In this document: positions 44,536 to 53,454 of the stretch, piece after piece
How the letters are laid out: the number at the start of each line of letters is the position of its first letter
Numbering within the stretch: position 1 is the first letter of the stretch
Assembly: GCF_011752935.1 (NCBI RefSeq)
Contig: NZ_VWWO01000002.1
Location: 558,001-622,000, forward strand
Direction of reading: 5' to 3'
Origin: Chitinophaga sp. Cy-1792
GTDB lineage: Bacteria; Bacteroidota; Bacteroidia; Chitinophagales; Chitinophagaceae
DNA length: 64,000 nt
Program-made: the position numbers and the translations under genes
The notes under the pieces: generated by a model
Seen by the model: only the letters and a program-made list of their open reading frames with translations
What the model was told of the DNA's origin: nothing
Databases searched by the model: none

Positions 44536-45684
44536 CTAAATTTCCGTAAACATCTCCAGCAAATTTTTCAGTCCCGCTGCGGAATGTATCGACGCTGTTT
44601 GTGCAAGCGTCTGCTCAGCGGCTGCCCCTGCACGCTGACGCATATCCTGTTCATAGGCAGCAATGGCAGCAGGTATGCTGCTATGGTCTGTACCGGTGAG
44701 TGCTATACTGAGGTCCAGGGCATCTTTCATGGCCATATTCACCCCTTCGCCTGCATAGGGAGGCATCAGGTGTGCTGCATCGCCCAGCATCGTCAGGTTA
44801 GGCAGCGTTACCCATGATTCATAGGGAGGTATGCAATACATAGGCCTTACAATAAAGGCTTTGCTGGCCTTTTCAAACAAACTGTTCCATACCGAAGCCC
44901 ATCCGGCATATTCCTGCCTGAACCATTGACTTACCTGCGCAATATCCGAATAGTCGATACCGTTGTTGCGGTGCCAGTCTTCCTCACAGTTAAAACCCGC
45001 GTAGAAAACCATACTGCCATCGCCTTTCGAGCTGATGATCAGCGATTTTCCGTCTCCAAGAATGAATATCTTTCCATCCTGCAACAGAGCATGCACTTCC
45101 GGCAATGCTGTTGCCGCATCATATACCGCGCCTTCAATACCGGTAACCCCGGAATAGAAAGGCTTTATATCCGTGATATAGGGCCTGATGCGTGAGTTGG
45201 CGCCATCGGCAGCAATAACGAGATCTGCATAGGCTTTATGCCCGTTTTTAAACAGCAGTTCCCAGCCTTCGCCGGCGGCCTCCATGGATACAAACTGGCT
45301 GTCCCAGGTTACAGTATCATCCTGCAGGGAGTTCAACATTAATTCCCGTAGCGGGCCACGGTCAATTTCCGGCCTGTTCCAGCCTTCATGAGCGGCATGG
45401 TGTTCATCGTACAAAATCCGGGCATCCTTGTCCATAATGCGGATCCTGTCGGCACCCGGACGGTAGTATTTTTTGAATGCTTCCATCAGTCCGGCATGTT
45501 CGAGGGCGAGCAAACCTGCATCTTCATGGAGGTCGAGTGTAGCGCCTTGCACACGTACCTGCCGGTTGAGGTCGCGTTCATAAACTTTTACCTGTGCGCC
45601 TTTCATTTGCAGCAGTCTTGCCAGTGTCAGTCCGCCAGGACCACCACCTACAATGGCAATCTGTTTATCTTTAATCAGTTGCAT
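44536..45684 (-). CDS. FAD-dependent monooxygenase, Tet(X)-like
   Basis: 382 residues, about the size of Tet(X). FAD-binding GGGPGG (13-18), the ATLDLHEDAG segment, AADGANS (159-164) and GDAAHLMPPYAGEGVN (301-316) follow Tet(X) closely in order and spacing. Tet(X) hydroxylates tetracyclines. The mid-region that contacts the drug, residues about 180-230 here, does not keep the Tet(X) side chains I recall (for example IEGA in place of IQAD), so tetracycline may not be its substrate. Cytoplasmic, NADPH-using. Encoded 5 bases after a TetR gene in an autoregulated operon. Confidence 0.88.
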   Translation of the reverse strand: MQLIKDKQIAIVGGGPGGLTLARLLQMKGAQVKVYERDLNRQVRVQGATLDLHEDAGLLALEHAGLMEAFKKYYRPGADRIRIMDKDARILYDEHHAAHEGWNRPEIDRGPLRELMLNSLQDDTVTWDSQFVSMEAAGEGWELLFKNGHKAYADLVIAADGANSRIRPYITDIKPFYSGVTGIEGAVYDAATALPEVHALLQDGKIFILGDGKSLIISSKGDGSMVFYAGFNCEEDWHRNNGIDYSDIAQVSQWFRQEYAGWASVWNSLFEKASKAFIVRPMYCIPPYESWVTLPNLTMLGDAAHLMPPYAGEGVNMAMKDALDLSIALTGTDHSSIPAAIAAYEQDMRQRAGAAAEQTLAQTASIHSAAGLKNLLEMFTEI

Positions 45685-45689
45685 AAAAT

Positions 45690-46286
45690 CTATTTAAGTA
45701 ATCCTTTTATGACCATTTCGCAGCAATCTGCTACTACCTGGTCTGTAATAATTTGTTGCTTCCTTGTGCTGTGGTCGAAGTATTCGCGCACCAGCTCCTG
45801 GAGAGGCGCCTGTAACAGTGCCCTGTATACATCCATGGGCAATACGGGTATCAGCCCGGCCGCGGCGTGGCGTTGAAAGAAGGTATGAATGGCCTGAAAA
45901 TGATCGCCCTGCCGAATGTTGCGCTCCTGGTAAGCTTTATGCAGCAGGGGAGTGGTTTTGCTGTATTGCAGGAGGGCAAAGCCCGGCTGATGGTCTTTCA
46001 GGTAATGAAAGGTGTTCTGCCATAATTTTCGGATGCCATCGGCAAAATCCATGGTTGCAGAAAAATCTTTTAATACCGCCTGCTCATAATCTCCCAGTAC
46101 CTCATCTACAAATAACTTTACCAGCAGATCTTCTTTATCAGCATATTTTATGTAGATGGTCCGGGGAGAGATACCCACCGCGTTCGCCAGCTTTTGCATG
46201 GTTAGATTTTCCAGGCCTTCATTGGTGATGATGTCCAGGGCAATGCTTTTAATAGCCTGTTCCTTGTCAAGATTTCTGGGTCTCAT
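45690..46286 (-). CDS. TetR family repressor
   Basis: 198 residues. N-terminal helix-turn-helix (about 10-55: LENLTMQKLANAVGISPRTIYIKYADKEDLL) and an all-helical ligand domain. It heads an operon with the Tet(X)-like monooxygenase; its ligand probably resembles the enzyme's substrate. A perfect palindrome 11 bases upstream of its start is the likely operator. Confidence 0.93.
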   Translation of the reverse strand: MRPRNLDKEQAIKSIALDIITNEGLENLTMQKLANAVGISPRTIYIKYADKEDLLVKLFVDEVLGDYEQAVLKDFSATMDFADGIRKLWQNTFHYLKDHQPGFALLQYSKTTPLLHKAYQERNIRQGDHFQAIHTFFQRHAAAGLIPVLPMDVYRALLQAPLQELVREYFDHSTRKQQIITDQVVADCCEMVIKGLLK

Positions 46287-46297
46287 GATGCAAAGTA

Positions 46298-46315
46298 AGT
46301 AAATGTTTATTTACT
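46298..46315. promoter_or_regulatory. candidate TetR operator
   Basis: Perfect inverted repeat AGTAAAT-GTTT-ATTTACT, 12 bases before the TetR start codon. On the minus strand a TACTTTG-like -7 sequence abuts it, so a bound repressor would block its own promoter. Confidence 0.6.
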
Positions 46316-46351
46316 AATGAAATTTTATTTTTTTCCGGCAACATCCCAAAT

Positions 46352-46368
46352 GATACCGAAGGTATCAC
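46352..46368 (-). other. GAA-loop hairpin after the DHFR-like gene
   Basis: TGATACC-GAA-GGTATCA, a 7-bp perfect stem with the same GAA loop as hairpin 2 of the DH elements but no hairpin 1. It lies in the 148-base gap between the DHFR-like and TetR genes and may terminate the former. Confidence 0.4.
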
Positions 46369-46434
46369 CTGCAACATATTAAACGCAATAAATAAAATGT
46401 AAATATTTAATAATCAGATATATAGATGGTGTTG

Positions 46435-47004
46435 TCAGGAGAGTTTCTCGTAATACAACTCTTTGGTACCATCTTCATAGGTTTTTTCTCTGACCAGGCT
46501 CAGCATTGTCCGCCAGTGGAATTCGGTAAACAGCCGTTCGCCATGACCAGCCAGCGCAGGATGGATATACAAAAGGAGGTCATCAAAAAGGTTGTTTTCT
46601 AAAAAGAAATGCCATAGGCCGGCGCCGCTGGCCACCGTGATATTTTCACCAGGCTCCGCTTTAAGGGCATCCAGTTTTATACGAAGGTCATCAGGGCTGG
46701 TATATTGCAGTAGCTGGGAATTGTCCCATACAAGGGGTTGTGCACTTCGGGAGAGGACCAGCTTTTTCTTGCTGTTGATATGACGTGCCAGTTCCAGTTC
46801 TGCGTAGGAGATAGGGTTTAACAGTGCATTTTTCCAGTAACTGGCCAGCTGCGGGTAGGTTCTGCTACCCATCAGCATAGTATCGAGCGTTTCATAGAAT
46901 GCGGAGGCATCATTAAGGATATCATCGGTCATCTTCATCCAGTGAGGTAGATCACTGACAACGCCATCCAGCGACATATGCGCATGTAAAATTATTTTCC
47001 TCAT
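46435..47004 (-). CDS. dihydrofolate reductase/RibD-like reductase
   Basis: 189 residues, RibD C-terminal fold: IILHAHMSLDGVVSD opening, LMGSRTYPQLASYW, LVLSRSAQPLVW and VASGAGLWHFFLENNLFDDLLLYIHP. This group (YwjB/YyaP-like) reduces small molecules with NADPH and is often not true DHFR. Cytoplasmic. Three bases after the preceding gene's stop, so co-transcribed with the secreted protein before it. Confidence 0.88.
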   Translation of the reverse strand: MRKIILHAHMSLDGVVSDLPHWMKMTDDILNDASAFYETLDTMLMGSRTYPQLASYWKNALLNPISYAELELARHINSKKKLVLSRSAQPLVWDNSQLLQYTSPDDLRIKLDALKAEPGENITVASGAGLWHFFLENNLFDDLLLYIHPALAGHGERLFTEFHWRTMLSLVREKTYEDGTKELYYEKLS

Positions 47005-47007
47005 GGT

Positions 47008-47679
47008 TTATTTCTGAGTGGCAGGTGCTTCAAAAACGGCAGAAAGCCGGATATCGTTCGGTTTTTCATACCGGGCAGCCAGCCTGTTGATATTATTAAC
47101 CAGTGAATCTTCATTGTTGTTCTGCCCTTTGGTAAAACTAATCAGCTCGTGACAGATCTTTACCAGCAGGCCTGTTTTTGAACTGGAAACAGGAGAGGAT
47201 GCCTGACCATTTACCATCCCATCTTTGGCATCATAGGAAGAGAAGAAATAGCGGATGCCATCTATGCCAAAGTCCATCGTTTCCTTACGTTGCTGTAGTG
47301 CGAGGTCAAAGAGGTGCTGGATTTTCAGTGCCAGCTTCTCATTGATTTTTTTGGTCAGTACTACCGGCTTTTCGGCGGTCACTCTTTTCTCCGCTGCCGG
47401 GTCATAATATGCTACACGGATATTGGACTTCAGCCAGTAGTTGTTTTGCTGGTCCCGCTCTACAGAAAGTGCATATTCCGGACTATAGGGCGGAATGACG
47501 ACAAATCTGGCCAGTGGCTTTTCGGCCATTCGCCATAATACTTTCTGGTAAAGATGATTGTAGTAGCTGTCCACCGCATTGTGCGAAGGCTCGAAAGGCT
47601 CCAGCTGATCGGATGCCTGTGCCACTGAATGATAAGGAATAGCCATCCCTATCAGCATAACCAGTAACAAATTTTTCAT
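47008..47679 (-). CDS. exported protein of unknown function
   Basis: 223 residues with a signal peptide (about 1-21, ending SVAQA). Mixed alpha/beta, no Cys pairs or known motif; the YRYFFSSYDAKDG-like strand and a KKINEKLALKIQHLFDLALQ helix suggest a folded periplasmic domain. No family recognised. Same transcript as the flanking genes. Confidence 0.65.
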   Translation of the reverse strand: MKNLLLVMLIGMAIPYHSVAQASDQLEPFEPSHNAVDSYYNHLYQKVLWRMAEKPLARFVVIPPYSPEYALSVERDQQNNYWLKSNIRVAYYDPAAEKRVTAEKPVVLTKKINEKLALKIQHLFDLALQQRKETMDFGIDGIRYFFSSYDAKDGMVNGQASSPVSSSKTGLLVKICHELISFTKGQNNNEDSLVNNINRLAARYEKPNDIRLSAVFEAPATQK

Positions 47680-47713
47680 AGTTTATAGTGTTACATTCTC
47701 ACCATGACAGTTG

Positions 47714-48544
47714 TTAATGATCCATTGCAGATATTAACGCCTTGAACTTTTCCAGGGATATCGCGGCTTTATATGCCGGGTCCTGCGTGGAATAAAAGCC
47801 TGCCACTGGATAAAAAGGTAAGGTCCATTGGCCGTTAGTAATACCATATGGGTTGTAGTCAGGTTTTTTCTGCTCAAATCCAATAATAATTCCGAATATA
47901 CCGTCATGACCGGTTCTGTCTGTCACAGAAGGCGTGTAATCGCCCGCCTGTATAACATTACCATTGTCATCTGTAATACGCGGATGAATATGAACAGAAA
48001 ATTTCACGGAATCGCCCTGCATATGAAGACTTTCCCGTGCTACATTCACTGAATCTGCGCTGACCGACAGGCCATCGCCTTTGACAATCCTGGAAATAAG
48101 ACCTTTCCATCCTACCTGGAAGTAATATTCACAATGATCAATCTCGGATAAACGATATACTTTGTCCAGACTATCTGCTAATGCTTTGCCGGGGTTGCTG
48201 ATGTAAAATCCTTTCGTATACGTTGTACTGAACTGTTTGCTGCTGGAACTTAGTACAAGAATCTTCGCTGTAGTTTCTCCTGCCTCAAAATTCCTGAACC
48301 CGTTCAGGTCATACCAGGTAATACCGTTTTTATTCCTGAAGTGGGTTCTGGTGCCGATTCCTGATTTTAAAGATAAGCTTTCTTTATTATACAGATAAAC
48401 ATCTTTTTTTGTTCGTACGGCAGATGACGTTAATGGCGCAGGGAACGATCTGGCGATATCTGCCGTAAAGGGCACAGATATACTGTTAACCAGCAGGGTA
48501 ACAAATGTGAGTAATGTCGTTGCTGAAATGATACAATAATTCAT
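47714..48544 (-). CDS. exported protein of unknown function
   Basis: 276 residues with an N-terminal hydrophobic segment (about 6-26) that may be a signal peptide or anchor. Beta-rich: FRNFEAGETTAKILVLSSSS, FSVHIHPRITDDNGNVIQAGDYTPS. The aromatic and Asp-rich loops do not match a family I know. First of a likely three-gene operon on this strand. A minus-strand TATTTTTG box (48666-48659) may be its promoter. Confidence 0.65.
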   Translation of the reverse strand: MNYCIISATTLLTFVTLLVNSISVPFTADIARSFPAPLTSSAVRTKKDVYLYNKESLSLKSGIGTRTHFRNKNGITWYDLNGFRNFEAGETTAKILVLSSSSKQFSTTYTKGFYISNPGKALADSLDKVYRLSEIDHCEYYFQVGWKGLISRIVKGDGLSVSADSVNVARESLHMQGDSVKFSVHIHPRITDDNGNVIQAGDYTPSVTDRTGHDGIFGIIIGFEQKKPDYNPYGITNGQWTLPFYPVAGFYSTQDPAYKAAISLEKFKALISAMDH

Positions 48545-48768
48545 TTTTGGGGTGTTGGCAGGTTAAACAATGATTGAATTTCTATAACGGGCCGTCCTTA
48601 TTGGCTACGGCTATAACAGATGCTGATGAGGTTTACATAGTGAAATGCCACACTTCTTCAAAAATACGAAAAACAAAAAATAATCACAAAATCAAATTGA
48701 TAATGGTGGTTTAATGCAATTGGCATAGCAGTGCGCAACCTTATATTTATTGCACTATACCCTGCCCC

Positions 48769-49953
48769 ATGAATATAGAAAGCTGCATCCCATTTTTCCT
48801 GATCATTACGTTCACCATTTTATGGATAAAGCTGGCTGCTAAATTAACCGGTTATGAGGTTAAACCAGGTAAGTATAAATCCATAGACGGACTACGCGGA
48901 CTACTGGCTTTTTTTGTTTTCTTTCATCATTCGGTGATCTGGTATTTTTTCCTGCATAACGGCCAGTGGGGCTTCCCGCCTTCCCATCTGTACCGCCACC
49001 TGGGACCATCCAGCGTGTCCTTGTTTTTTATGATCACCGCCTTCCTCTTTTTCACCAGGCTAAGGTCGTTTAAGCGGAATGGGGCCGATTGGCTAAAGCT
49101 ATATACAGGGCGCTTTTTTCGCATCCTGCCTTTATATTTCACGGTAGTTATTTTGCTGTTTATCATTGCAGGTGCCATCACCCGATTTACCCTGCTGGAA
49201 CCTGGTGCGAATGTCGTAATGGAGTTGGGAAAGTGGCTCCTCTTCATGGAACCGGATATTAACGGTATCGGTGGTACGAGAATATTGGTGGCAGGTGTGG
49301 TATGGAGTCTGGCTTATGAGTGGTTGTTTTACTTCTCTCTGCCTTTACTGGGCATGCTGTTCTTCCAGTTGTGGCCTTCTTTCAGAACGCTGATCTGCGC
49401 GCTGTTATGCTGGATGTTGTTCGGATGTATTATCCTGTATTTTTATCAATTCAATATTTTACTCCGCGCCAGCTTTTTTATCGGCGGTATCATTGCCGGA
49501 TTGCTGTCTGAAAATACGATGGTGCAACGTATCGCAAAAACATGGTATGCCTCACTGCTGATCATAGCGTTACTGGTGCTGGTAATTGTTGGCTATCCTG
49601 ACATTGACAGCATTGTTCCGTATAGTTGTATGGTACTGAGTTTTATATTAATAGCAAATGGTAATTCAATTTTTGGTTTACTTAATTTGCCTGCAACAGC
49701 TATCATCGGCCAGCTTTCCTATAGCATTTATTTGCTGCATGGTATGTTGCTGTTTTGTATGTTCCACTTTGTGCTGGGCCATGATTTCGTAGCAGGACTA
49801 TCCCCGGTTGGTTACTGGTGCCTGATAGCAGCCATTTCTATTGTGCTGATGACGATCTGTTTTTGCACGTATCACCTGGTAGAAAAACGTTTCCTGGAGA
49901 AAACGCCCGCGGCAGTTAAGTGGGCAGAGAAATATCTCCGTAGGAAAAGCTGA
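48769..49953 (+). CDS. acyltransferase 3 (OafA/YrhL type)
   Basis: 394 residues with ten helices. The conserved opening IDGLRGLLAFFVFFHHS with its His, then LGPSSVSLFFMITAFLFFTR, the arginine-bearing LYTGRFFRILPLYF, and SYSIYLLHG mark the acyltransferase 3 family, which O-acetylates lipopolysaccharide, peptidoglycan or capsule sugars in the inner membrane. Acceptor unknown. Tail-to-tail with the esterase gene. Confidence 0.92.
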   Translation: MNIESCIPFFLIITFTILWIKLAAKLTGYEVKPGKYKSIDGLRGLLAFFVFFHHSVIWYFFLHNGQWGFPPSHLYRHLGPSSVSLFFMITAFLFFTRLRSFKRNGADWLKLYTGRFFRILPLYFTVVILLFIIAGAITRFTLLEPGANVVMELGKWLLFMEPDINGIGGTRILVAGVVWSLAYEWLFYFSLPLLGMLFFQLWPSFRTLICALLCWMLFGCIILYFYQFNILLRASFFIGGIIAGLLSENTMVQRIAKTWYASLLIIALLVLVIVGYPDIDSIVPYSCMVLSFILIANGNSIFGLLNLPATAIIGQLSYSIYLLHGMLLFCMFHFVLGHDFVAGLSPVGYWCLIAAISIVLMTICFCTYHLVEKRFLEKTPAAVKWAEKYLRRKS

Positions 49954-49956
49954 TGG

Positions 49957-50913
49957 TTATTTTTTTGTCTGCTTCCACTTTTCATCCCTGATCCATTCAA
50001 TACAAGGGTCTATCCATTGTTGCCGGGCTGTTTCATTGTTAATACCAAAGCCATGCCCGCCATTGGTATATACGAAGAAACGAACCGGTACCTGCTGCTG
50101 TTCCAGCGCGGCCACAAAGGCCAGGCTGTTCCCGATTTTCACGGTGGAATCATCCATGGCATGAACAATGAATGTAGGCGGCGTTTGGGAATTTACCTGT
50201 TTTTCATTGGAGAACTCATTTACCTGCGATTCGATGATATCGGGGCCAATAAGATTTTTGCGGGATAGTGTATGAGTCAGACTATCAGTCATACTGATGA
50301 CCGGATAAACCAGTACCATAAAATCCGGACGCAGATTTACACCATTGGGATTATCTATATAATTGGTACTGAAATGAGTACCTGCAGTGGATACCAGGTG
50401 TCCGCCTGCTGAGAAACCCATAATACCTATATTATCAGGATTCAGTTTATAGGCTTTCGCGTTTTCTCTTGCAAAGCGAATGGCTGTTTGGAGGTCCTGC
50501 AGGGGAACAATGGATTTGTTCTGCATCAGATCGGCCCTGGGTACACGATAGTGCAGCAGAAAAACCGTAATGCCGGCATCGGCCAGCTTCTTAGCGGCAG
50601 GAATTCCTTCCTGGGGATCGGCCACATTCCTGTAGCTGCCACCGGAGCAAACGATAATACCAATGTCTGATGTCTTTTTATGCGGAAGAAATACGGTGAG
50701 CGTAGGCATAATTGTTCGCGGACGTATAACCGTCGTATCATTTCCCGTCTGGCCGCTTCTGCCATGAAGGGTGTCCATCAGAATGTCTGAATGGATGGCA
50801 TTGGGTACTTTGTCCTGCTCATATAATGGTATTACATCCTGAGCCTGAAGGGTTTGGATAGTCGTGCCGCAGCAGATAAGCGCTGCAAAAATTATTTTAT
50901 ACATAGTCTGCAT
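49957..50913 (-). CDS. secreted alpha/beta hydrolase, acetyl-esterase-like
   Basis: 318 residues with a signal peptide (about 1-22). CSGGSYRNVADPQEG (oxyanion hole), GFSAGGH (nucleophile Ser), HAMDDSTV (Asp) and GGHGF (His) form a full catalytic set like that of acetyl-xylan-type esterases (BD-FAE). It may deacetylate carbohydrates in the periplasm. Note that the neighbouring gene is an O-acyltransferase. Confidence 0.88.
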   Translation of the reverse strand: MQTMYKIIFAALICCGTTIQTLQAQDVIPLYEQDKVPNAIHSDILMDTLHGRSGQTGNDTTVIRPRTIMPTLTVFLPHKKTSDIGIIVCSGGSYRNVADPQEGIPAAKKLADAGITVFLLHYRVPRADLMQNKSIVPLQDLQTAIRFARENAKAYKLNPDNIGIMGFSAGGHLVSTAGTHFSTNYIDNPNGVNLRPDFMVLVYPVISMTDSLTHTLSRKNLIGPDIIESQVNEFSNEKQVNSQTPPTFIVHAMDDSTVKIGNSLAFVAALEQQQVPVRFFVYTNGGHGFGINNETARQQWIDPCIEWIRDEKWKQTKK

Positions 50914-51032
50914 CTTTCAGCTGTTTCTAATTTAAGAAGTAATTTCCTCACGGAGAAGTACCGGGTTTTAGCATGGAATTATTGGAACAATAACAGGAGG
51001 CGTCTGTTTATATCTTTTTAAAAAGAGGTATT

Positions 51033-52568
51033 ATGAAGAAATTGCTGCTCCTGATACTGGTAGCTGTTGTTGTGCTGGCCGTAGTGATCCTGGTAAAAAC
51101 ACTGACCTATCCCTTTGCGCCTGTCAAAACAGCTGGTGGGCCGCCGAAAACATATGAAATCAGTGATTCTGCACTGCTGCGGTTTTCCGGAGGTATCCGG
51201 ATTCCTACCGTGTCCAATGTCGATTACAGTCAGTTTAACTATGCCCCTTTCGATACCCTGGACCAATACCTGGTGCGCATGTACCCACTTGTATATGCCC
51301 ATATGGAACACTATAAAATCAATCAGCACGCGCTTGTATTCCACTGGAAAGGTAAAAATCCATCTTTAAAACCTGTTATATACCTCGCCCACCAGGACGT
51401 CGTTCCTCCCGGTGACCCTTCGGGGAAAGACAGCGGCGCCGTTATCTTCTCTCCAAAAGATAAACCGCTGCCACCCATTACGGCGATTGCACAAACCTGG
51501 GACTATTACCCTTTTTCCGGGAACGTTGTCAATGGCCGCATCTATGGCCGCGGAACACTGGATATGAAGCCCATGCTTTTCTCGCTGATGGAAGCCGCCA
51601 GCAATCTGCTGGAAAAATCATTTACCCCTGAACGCGATATCTATTTTGCCTTTGGGTTTGATGAAGAAGTAGGAGGTACAGAGGGTGCGAAAAAAATTGC
51701 AGCAGATTTCCAGCAGAAAAATATCCGCTTTGATGCGGTATATGATGAAGGTGGTATCGTATCCACGAAAGGGAGTCTGGCCGGTATCAATACTTCCGTA
51801 GCACTGATAGGCTGTGCAGAGAAAGGGTTCTGGTCAATCAGGATAAAGGTAAAGGGATTAGGTGGTCACTCCTCCATGCCGCCGCTGCAAAGCGCCATCG
51901 GTAAGGCTGCCGTGATCATGCAGCGACTGGAAAATGATCAGATGAAGCCAATGATCATTCCCACCATCGACGAGTTTTTTAAGCAGATCGGCGGCTCCAT
52001 GGGATTTACGAGCCGGATGGCCATTGCCAACCAGTGGCTGTTTAAAGGAATGCTGATCAAACAACTGACCGCTAATCATACTACCAATGCACTGGTACGT
52101 ACTACCACTGCACTCACCCAGATGAAAGGCAGTGATGCCAGCAATGTACTGGCGCCTGTCGTTGATTTTGTGGTCAACTTCCGGCTGCTGCCGGGAAATA
52201 CCGAAGAAGATGTCAGGAAACATGTACTGGCTGCCTGTAGCGGCTTTGATGTGGAACTGGAAAATGTGCGGGAGGTAAGGGAAGCTTCCAGGGTATCATC
52301 TATCAACTCCCAGGGCTATAAGGTGATGGAGCGTACCATACAACAATATTTCCCTGACGCGGTGGTAGCCCCTTACCTGACAATCGGCGGCACGGATGCC
52401 TATAAATATGAAATAGTCAGCGATCATGTGTACAGGTTCCTGCCCGTAGCCATCAACAATTTTGAACAGCAAACGATTCACAACAATAATGAGTACATCA
52501 GCATAGAAAATTATAGCAGGATGATCAGGTATTTTGAGACCCTGATGAGTGAGTATGACAAGCAATAG
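51033..52568 (+). CDS. M20-family metallopeptidase, carboxypeptidase S-like
   Basis: 511 residues with an N-terminal membrane anchor (about 2-25). Zinc ligands are visible: AHQDVVP (His, Asp), GRGTLDMKPM (Asp), FDEEVGGTEG (Glu-Glu) and a late His in IHNNNEYIS. Order and spacing match carboxypeptidase S and PM20D1 enzymes, which cleave or condense N-acyl amino acids. Periplasm-facing if the anchor is retained. A GAGG ribosome-like site lies before ATG. Confidence 0.9.
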   Translation: MKKLLLLILVAVVVLAVVILVKTLTYPFAPVKTAGGPPKTYEISDSALLRFSGGIRIPTVSNVDYSQFNYAPFDTLDQYLVRMYPLVYAHMEHYKINQHALVFHWKGKNPSLKPVIYLAHQDVVPPGDPSGKDSGAVIFSPKDKPLPPITAIAQTWDYYPFSGNVVNGRIYGRGTLDMKPMLFSLMEAASNLLEKSFTPERDIYFAFGFDEEVGGTEGAKKIAADFQQKNIRFDAVYDEGGIVSTKGSLAGINTSVALIGCAEKGFWSIRIKVKGLGGHSSMPPLQSAIGKAAVIMQRLENDQMKPMIIPTIDEFFKQIGGSMGFTSRMAIANQWLFKGMLIKQLTANHTTNALVRTTTALTQMKGSDASNVLAPVVDFVVNFRLLPGNTEEDVRKHVLAACSGFDVELENVREVREASRVSSINSQGYKVMERTIQQYFPDAVVAPYLTIGGTDAYKYEIVSDHVYRFLPVAINNFEQQTIHNNNEYISIENYSRMIRYFETLMSEYDKQ

Positions 52569-52581
52569 GGAGATGACCACA

Positions 52582-53349
52582 TCATTCATCTTCATACTGC
52601 AAGGCTGGTGGCTCGGCAGATTTGCCTTTCTTCTTCATCCAGGTATAATAGAAAAATAACCGGATAGTATGGTTGTAGTCGTACTGGTAGCCGCTGGCTT
52701 TCTGAGAGCTGACGAACATATACCCGAAATCGAAGGACCATCCTGAACCCATATTCTGGCGGATGCCGGCAAAAGCCCTGAACTGATCAAACGTGTTATT
52801 GACAATGGTTTTACCAAATTGTACGGCTACCTCATTTGCCAGCGAAATCTGTGGTACAAATGGTTTTGGGGATAAAGGAATACCAATGCTGATCAGGTAC
52901 CGGAAGCGATTGGAAAAATTATAGTTACCGGTAGACTGATCGTTCTGTAATTGTTCGCGCCAGCGTTGTTCGCTGCGGAAGCGATTGAGCAGCGATACCT
53001 TACCAACTCTGGTGGCATAGGCAATCTGTTCGTACCAGCGGTTTTCGTCTGCAAACGTTGTATAACCCGGCGTAGTAGGGGCCAGCCATAGATGCCCGTA
53101 GCCGGTGATAAAAGAGAGGTTTTCGTTTAGCCAGTAGCCAACGCCACCCCGTAAGAAATAAAAGCTGTTATCTGCCACAAAATTATTGCGGCGCATATGC
53201 GCATCACCAATAAAACCCCAGTGGTCATTGATGCGGAAAGTGGTGTTCAGACTTATCCAGGACTGCAGCTGGTTATTGATCTCTTTTTTCTGCTGTGCAA
53301 GGCCGGGAACAGCAGTCAGTAACAGGAACCATAAAAAGCGATGCTTCAT
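52582..53349 (-). CDS. DUF2490 outer-membrane protein
   Basis: 255 residues with a signal peptide (about 1-18, VPGLAQQ). WISLNTTFRINDHWGFIGDAHMRRNNF, RSEQRWREQLQ and FRYLISIGIPL are typical of DUF2490, a predicted 10- to 12-strand barrel. Role unknown. It is tail-to-tail with the M20 gene, 13 bases apart. Confidence 0.88.
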   Translation of the reverse strand: MKHRFLWFLLLTAVPGLAQQKKEINNQLQSWISLNTTFRINDHWGFIGDAHMRRNNFVADNSFYFLRGGVGYWLNENLSFITGYGHLWLAPTTPGYTTFADENRWYEQIAYATRVGKVSLLNRFRSEQRWREQLQNDQSTGNYNFSNRFRYLISIGIPLSPKPFVPQISLANEVAVQFGKTIVNNTFDQFRAFAGIRQNMGSGWSFDFGYMFVSSQKASGYQYDYNHTIRLFFYYTWMKKKGKSAEPPALQYEDE

Positions 53350-53454
53350 AAGATTTAAGGCGCCGTATTGGCACCAGAAAACTACAATCGAACCGCAGGG
53401 AATGTTCGGTAATGGATTACCTGTGATAGCAGGAAATTATTATCTTTCTGTCAT

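Noticed and set aside
44536..45684. Naming the monooxygenase tet(X)
   Set aside because: The motif order fits, but the drug-contact region is changed, so a resistance gene call is not justified.
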